Origin: Lachnospiraceae bacterium
GTDB taxonomy: Bacteria > Bacillota > Clostridia > Lachnospirales > Lachnospiraceae
DNA length: 10,695 bases
Direction of reading: 5' to 3'
NCBI GenBank assembly: GCA_017446125.1
Contig: JAFSRL010000047.1
Location: forward strand, 1 to 10,695
The notes beneath the pieces are model-generated. The model made no database searches and had not been told where the DNA came from. It worked only from the letters and a program-made list of their open reading frames with translations. The first letter of the stretch is position 1; every line of letters starts with the position of its first letter. Below, piece by piece: positions 7,225 to 10,695 of the stretch. The translations under genes were made by a program, and so were the position numbers.

Positions 7225-8170
7225 TCTGTGGAGCATGTTATTATCACCGGAATTCTTTTTCTCGATTTTCAGAATTTCCGCGCCCATCCTCTTTGCGACC
7301 CTGGGCGCCATCGTGGTTGAAAAGGCAGGCTTTGCCAACATCGGTTTAGAAGGTCTCATGATGTTCTCTGCGCTGTCGGGCTCTTTGGTGAGTTACTATG
7401 CGGGGCACTGGTTCCCGGGGCTTTGCGCCGCCGTTGTGACGGGCGTCGTGATGAGTCTCGTGATGGGCTTCTTTGCCTTCCACCTGAAAACAGATATTAT
7501 CTTAGTCGGAATCGCGATCAACATGATGGGAAGCGGCGGCACACTCTTCCTCTGTAAGGTCATCACGGACATTACGGAGGGAACGGCGATGGCGTCCACC
7601 ACCGGTCTCATTACAAGAAGCCTTTGCATTCCGAACATCAAGATTCCCTTGATCGACAGCATTCCCTTTATCGGTCGCGTGCTGTCCGGTCACTCGCTGT
7701 TGACCTACTTCGCGTTTGTCTGCGTCATCCTGACCTCGATTATGTTATACAGAACGTCGTTGGGATTGAACATCCGCGCGGTCGGTGAGAATCCGGACGC
7801 GGCATCGAGCGTCGGTGTTTCCGTGATCCGCATCCGCTACACGGCGATGGCGTTTTCCGGCCTGATGTCCGGTTTCGGCGGTGCCTTCATGTCGATGTCG
7901 TACGCGCAGGGCTGGTCCCTTGACATGGTCGCGGGCCGCGGCTTTATCGCGCTTGCGGCACAGGCGATGGGTGCCGGTGAGTGTTTGGGCGGTATGCTTG
8001 CAAGCCTTGTCTTCGGCTTTGCACAGGCGCTCGGCATCCGCTTCAGTGCGATTGGTCTTGACTCGAACCTTGCCAGCCCGATTCCGTACGCGGTTACCAT
8101 CATCGGTCTCGTAATCTTCGCGGTCTCAAGGAAGCGTAAGGCGGCGAAGCCGCGGGTGCAGGCGACATAA
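7217..8170 (+). CDS. BMP-type ABC transporter permease, second subunit (NupQ-like)
   Basis: This 317-residue permease has about eight to ten hydrophobic segments and the family motif A37-G-F-A-N-I-G-L-E-G46, parallel to the equivalent motif in the first permease. The conserved cytoplasmic stretch A-V-G-E-N-P-D-A-A and the late A-x-A-x-M-G-A-G region also fit BPD_transp_2 permeases. The reading frame is open upstream to 7067, but the true start is 7217: AAGGAGG at 7202-7208 is well spaced, the extra residues are hydrophilic and unlike a permease, and this start gives an 8-base ATGTCTAA overlap matching the previous junction. It is the last gene before the operon terminator. No ligand-processing gene follows it. 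Confidence 0.95.
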   Translation: MSNLWSMLLSPEFFFSIFRISAPILFATLGAIVVEKAGFANIGLEGLMMFSALSGSLVSYYAGHWFPGLCAAVVTGVVMSLVMGFFAFHLKTDIILVGIAINMMGSGGTLFLCKVITDITEGTAMASTTGLITRSLCIPNIKIPLIDSIPFIGRVLSGHSLLTYFAFVCVILTSIMLYRTSLGLNIRAVGENPDAASSVGVSVIRIRYTAMAFSGLMSGFGGAFMSMSYAQGWSLDMVAGRGFIALAAQAMGAGECLGGMLASLVFGFAQALGIRFSAIGLDSNLASPIPYAVTIIGLVIFAVSRKRKAAKPRVQAT

Positions 8171-8186
8171 GGATGAGGTGTTTATA
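8171..8186 (+). repeat. Second copy of the 16-base GGATGAGGTGTTTATA tail
   Basis: This is identical to 4425-4440 and begins immediately after the stop of the second permease gene. The two hairpins that precede the first copy are missing here. In both places a stable stem-loop begins within a few bases of the repeat end, so the two sites look like a full and a truncated copy of one mobile or repeat element. Confidence 0.6.
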
Positions 8187-8188
8187 AC

Positions 8189-8227
8189 AAAAACGCACCT
8201 TCCGAACAAACCGGAAGGTGCGTTTTT
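8189..8227 (+). terminator. Bidirectional rho-independent terminator
   Basis: A perfect 16-bp stem (8189-8204 with 8212-8227) and 7-base loop AACAAAC contains a GC-rich core CGCACCTTCCG. It has five T on the plus-strand 3' side and, read on the minus strand, also ends in TTTTT. It lies between the convergent permease gene (ending at 8170) and the minus-strand ribbon-helix-helix gene (ending at 8262), so it can terminate both transcripts. Confidence 0.93.
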
Positions 8228-8261
8228 CATTGCGAACTATACCAAAACAAAAACACAACGG

Positions 8262-8456
8262 TCATGACGGTTTGGATCCCGCCCGCTTTCGCTTCCCGTT
8301 GGTTTCCATATGATCCAGGGCATATTCACAGCATTGCATCACAAGAGCATTCACGGAAATATTTTCCTGCTGGGCAACATCTCCTAAACGCTCGATCAGA
8401 GACTCCTTGATTCGAAATGTTCTGTTTACATACTCTTCTTTCGTAATCTTAAACAT
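8262..8456 (-). CDS. Small Arc-like ribbon-helix-helix DNA-binding protein
   Basis: This 64-residue protein fits the Arc/MetJ ribbon-helix-helix fold. A short strand (Y-V-N-R-T-F-R-I, about 9-16) would enter the DNA major groove, followed by helix A (about 17-31), a turn with I-S-V-N-A-L (about 33-38) and helix B (to about 50). A basic Lys/Arg tail ends the protein. Such proteins bind DNA as dimers of dimers, usually repress their own gene and may be antitoxins or stand-alone regulators. No toxin-like gene is beside it; the neighbour across the shared upstream region is the large secreted protein gene. The start has AGGGG (8468-8464) upstream on the minus strand. Its target is unknown, and the inverted repeat at 8490-8510 is the obvious candidate. 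Confidence 0.8.
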   Translation of the reverse strand: MFKITKEEYVNRTFRIKESLIERLGDVAQQENISVNALVMQCCEYALDHMETNGKRKRAGSKPS

Positions 8457-8474
8457 ATCTGTTCCCCTCTGCTC

Positions 8475-8480
8475 ATTATA
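8475..8480 (-). promoter_or_regulatory. Candidate -10 box for the ribbon-helix-helix gene
   Basis: On the minus strand TATAAT reads from 8480 to 8475. The best -35 is TGGACA, about 19 bases upstream, which overlaps one arm of the inverted repeat at 8490-8510. The implied leader is very short, barely covering the ribosome site. A second minus-strand TATAAT at 8528-8523 would give a longer leader but has a poor -35. I cannot decide between them. Confidence 0.35.
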
Positions 8481-8489
8481 CGATTCTCT

Positions 8490-8510
8490 TCATGTGTTAT
8501 GTCCACATGA
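8490..8510. promoter_or_regulatory. Inverted repeat, candidate operator between divergent genes
   Basis: TCATGTG (8490-8496) and CACATGA (8504-8510) form a perfect 7-base inverted repeat with a 7-base spacer. Two more ATGTG pentamers follow at 8530-8534 and 8543-8547, flanking the -10 of the plus-strand promoter. Pentamer half-sites arranged like this suit a ribbon-helix-helix repressor. The repeat touches the promoter zones of both divergent genes. Confidence 0.5.
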
Positions 8511-8512
8511 TA

Positions 8513-8541
8513 TTTACACGCTATTATATATGTGCTATAAT
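8513..8541 (+). promoter_or_regulatory. Promoter of the secreted CAP-domain protein gene
   Basis: TTTACA (8513-8518) and TATAAT (8536-8541) are 17 bases apart, and TGC directly before the -10 makes it an extended -10 promoter. Transcription would start near 8548, giving a leader of about 77 bases before the ATG at 8625. This is a strong sigma-A type match. Confidence 0.8.
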
Positions 8542-8624
8542 TATGTGTAATTCACCAAATCGTGCGACAATTTATCAGGTTTGATGATTGCATTAAAACA
8601 GCTTATTTGTTACGGAGGCGCACC

Positions 8625-10695
8625 ATGCATAGACATCTCATTAAAAAAATTTGTCTGTTCAAATTATTCTTTTGTACTACGGTGTTATTTCTATCAACAG
8701 AATCATATGCAAGTAGTGAAACCATTCAGGTCCGTGTCGAAGGATCGTATGATAATGCCTCAAAAAAAACCATTCTTGACCGGGTTAACGAGATTCGCAA
8801 GGAAGCGTACGACGAAGAACTGGCATTTGAATACAATGGTCATTCCTTCCATCTGAAACCAGCTGACTATCATCCGCTCAAATGGTCAAATGAGCTAGAG
8901 GCGGCTGCTTTAATCCGTGCCGCAGAAGCCTCTATTTTGAGAGCTCATGATCGCCCCAACGGCACTAGCTTAAAAGCACTTATACAAGACCAAGGGATAT
9001 TCACTAACATTTACTCTGAAGCTTTGGCCTGGAATGTGGATTCAAACGGAATTCTGGAAGGAATTGAACAGTTTTATCAAGAAAAGCAACTAATTCGAGC
9101 AGACGGAAATCATGAAGGTGAAATAGGGCATTATGTTGTCATGATACATCCGGATCTTTACTATACTGCACTAAGTGGTTTTAAGAATAAATCCATGACT
9201 GTCAACGGGCGTGACTACAGTGACACGATGTGGTCTGTCGCCCAAGTGTATGCTGGTAATACTTCGGGGATTGATGAATCCAAGATAGATGTTTCCGGTA
9301 TGGATTCTGCAAATCTGGAGGTTCCGAAGGATAATATATATGAACAAGCACTGTTACTTCCGGATGCATTAAGTATCGGCTCCAGTTATGATATTAATTA
9401 CCAAGTAAAAACAGAATATCGCTTCAACGATGGAAATAGAGATGAAACAAACCGCTCTCTCGGGATCATTTCTTCACCGCTATTCAGCAGTAGCGATCCC
9501 TCCATTGCCAGCATCACCGGGAAAACCTTAACCGCACTGTCCGTCGGGCAGACAACAATAACTGCTACCACTGATGATTATTCATTACACGTTGAAAAAG
9601 ACGTTTTCATTAAAAAGCCGGTTGAATCCATTTCAATTCTACAACCGGCCAAAACACTTCTAAAATCCGGAGAAAAGCTTCAATTAGAAGCCATTATTTT
9701 GCCCGGTGATGCAACAGATAAAACGATTACTTGGCAGACGAGTGATGCTCAGGCTGCTTCCATTGACAGTCAGGGACAAGTCACTGCCGGAAAAGGCACC
9801 ACAACTGTTATGATTACTGCCAGAGCCTCAGATAACGCCTTATTAACTGCGAGCATTCCTCTTAGAATCGTTCCGCAAAACTATCTTTCATCACCTCCGG
9901 TGTTGATGCTTTTATCTCTTGGGAATATATATTCAGATGAGAACTTTAGAATCCAGTGGTCAGCGGTCCCAAATGCTGATTCCTATCAAATAAAAATCAA
10001 CGGATCAAACTATGCGCGGGTTTTACCTTCGCATGCAGACTATCCCTATGAGATTTCTCCTTTGTCTCCCGGCATTCATTCAATCTCAGTAAATGCCATC
10101 TTCAGTGATGGAAGTGAAACTGATTTCAGTCAGCCAGAGCAGGTCACTATTAAACAACGGCAAAATACATCCTCGGATATCACAGCCTCAATCCCTGTAC
10201 TAGCAATCAATAACAGCGGAAGTATCACAACAGATTCTACTTTATTGTTTTCCTTTACTCCTGTTGCAAATGCAGAAAGCTACCTGATTCAGGTCGTTAC
10301 TTCCGATGGCAAAAGAAAGTTGGTCTATAAAAGCAGCGTTCCAAACGCCGGCGCTTACAAACTGGGACCGGACAAATATAAATTTGAGGCCGGTGCTTAT
10401 GAGATGTCCGTAACTGCCCGGCTGCGTGACGGCAGCCTGTCTCCTGAAAGTGACGGGGCTTACTTTTGGATTGTCAATCCCATCACGGAAGATGGGCCGA
10501 CATTGCGCATGCAGACACAGGGAACTTTACGTGAAGATACCGGCTTTGAGCTGGCCTGGACTGCCGTTCCAAATGCATTGGAATACATCGTTTACACCTA
10601 TGATAAATTAACCGGTCACACCGAATCTTATAACAGCGTGGATGGATCCAAAACCACTCTCAAGATTGATCGCCACAGAGCAGGAGCTTATCGTA
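8625..10695 (+). CDS. Secreted CAP-domain protein with Ig-like and FN3-like repeats (partial, runs off window)
   Basis: An uninterrupted frame of 690 codons starts at 8625, with GGAGG at 8614-8618, and has no stop before the window end. Residues 1-29 are a signal peptide (basic start, hydrophobic core, likely cleavage after S-Y-A). Residues about 46-211 form a CAP/SCP domain: A-H108-D-R-P-N-G, E132 in Y-S-E-A-L and G-H169-Y supply the conserved His/Glu/His cavity residues. Two Ig-like BIG2 domains follow (about 240-332 and 333-417), the second with T-W370-Q-T-S-D and G-x-V-T-A-G. From about 419 come at least three FN3-like repeats with a recurring [WF]-[ST]-x-V-x-N-A-x-x-Y core at 445, 544 and 645, a period of about 100 residues. 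It is exported and probably surface-bound or extracellular; the C-terminal anchor is outside the window. Function is unknown; adhesion, wall binding or a protease-like CAP activity are possible. Confidence 0.9.
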   Translation, partial: MHRHLIKKICLFKLFFCTTVLFLSTESYASSETIQVRVEGSYDNASKKTILDRVNEIRKEAYDEELAFEYNGHSFHLKPADYHPLKWSNELEAAALIRAAEASILRAHDRPNGTSLKALIQDQGIFTNIYSEALAWNVDSNGILEGIEQFYQEKQLIRADGNHEGEIGHYVVMIHPDLYYTALSGFKNKSMTVNGRDYSDTMWSVAQVYAGNTSGIDESKIDVSGMDSANLEVPKDNIYEQALLLPDALSIGSSYDINYQVKTEYRFNDGNRDETNRSLGIISSPLFSSSDPSIASITGKTLTALSVGQTTITATTDDYSLHVEKDVFIKKPVESISILQPAKTLLKSGEKLQLEAIILPGDATDKTITWQTSDAQAASIDSQGQVTAGKGTTTVMITARASDNALLTASIPLRIVPQNYLSSPPVLMLLSLGNIYSDENFRIQWSAVPNADSYQIKINGSNYARVLPSHADYPYEISPLSPGIHSISVNAIFSDGSETDFSQPEQVTIKQRQNTSSDITASIPVLAINNSGSITTDSTLLFSFTPVANAESYLIQVVTSDGKRKLVYKSSVPNAGAYKLGPDKYKFEAGAYEMSVTARLRDGSLSPESDGAYFWIVNPITEDGPTLRMQTQGTLREDTGFELAWTAVPNALEYIVYTYDKLTGHTESYNSVDGSKTTLKIDRHRAGAYR

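Noticed and set aside
8262..8456. Antitoxin of a toxin-antitoxin pair
   Set aside because: No small toxin-like frame adjoins it on the same strand; the gene ends at a terminator and begins next to a divergent promoter.
8581..8856. 91-codon open frame in the start region of the secreted protein gene
   Set aside because: It is out of frame with the 690-codon open frame from 8625, which has a ribosome site, a signal peptide and recognisable domains.
10426..10611. 61-codon open frame on the plus strand
   Set aside because: It lies wholly inside the secreted protein gene in another frame, with no ribosome site.
1..10695. CRISPR arrays, tRNA, rRNA, insertion sequences or known riboswitches
   Set aside because: I looked for regular short repeats, cloverleaf ends, transposase motifs and terminal inverted repeats and saw none; the leaders before 90, 3171 and 8625 are too short or lack recognisable conserved cores.

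Overview
The window looks like chromosomal DNA from a low-to-mid GC Gram-positive, most likely a Lachnospiraceae-like member of the Clostridia. The reasons are strong GGAGG-type ribosome binding sites, sigma-A style promoters, a lipoprotein with the L-T-A-C lipobox and an acidic linker, a dispersed palindromic intergenic repeat of a kind I recall from Clostridia, and a Gram-positive style secreted CAP/Ig-like protein. This placement is inference; no rRNA or marker gene is present. No stretch of more than about 170 bases lacks a gene.

Left part (1-3026). Three co-directional, closely spaced genes encode a SorC-family repressor that resembles E. coli LsrR over its full length, an FGGY kinase that closely resembles the autoinducer-2 (AI-2) kinase LsrK, and a small single-domain cupin. 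A 9-base direct repeat and a weak promoter candidate lie before the regulator.

Middle part (3027-8227). A clear sigma-A promoter (TTGACA-17-TACAAT) drives a BMP-family (PnrA/BmpA/NupN type) substrate-binding lipoprotein. An intergenic hairpin cluster follows, then a double-domain ABC ATPase and two permeases. The last three genes are joined by two 8-base overlaps of the same form, ATGWCTAA. A 16-bp stem bidirectional terminator closes the operon. A short palindrome just downstream of the -10 box, resembling one before the regulator gene, is a candidate operator for the LsrR-like repressor.

Right part (8228-10695). A small Arc-like ribbon-helix-helix protein gene on the minus strand diverges from a large secreted-protein gene that starts at 8625 and runs off the window end. 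That protein has a signal peptide, a CAP/SCP domain, two Ig-like (BIG2) domains and at least three fibronectin-III-like repeats of about 100 residues. The region between the two genes holds a strong promoter and an inverted repeat. Base composition is visibly more AT-rich here than in the transporter operon.

Working model (inference). The BMP transporter imports a small polyol, sugar-like or nucleoside-derived signal, the LsrK-like kinase traps it by phosphorylation, the LsrR-like protein senses the phosphorylated product and derepresses the operon, and the cupin processes it. If the ligand is AI-2, this would be an Lsr system in which the usual LsrACDB importer is replaced by a BMP importer and LsrF/LsrG are absent from the locus. 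This is the most interesting point in the window.
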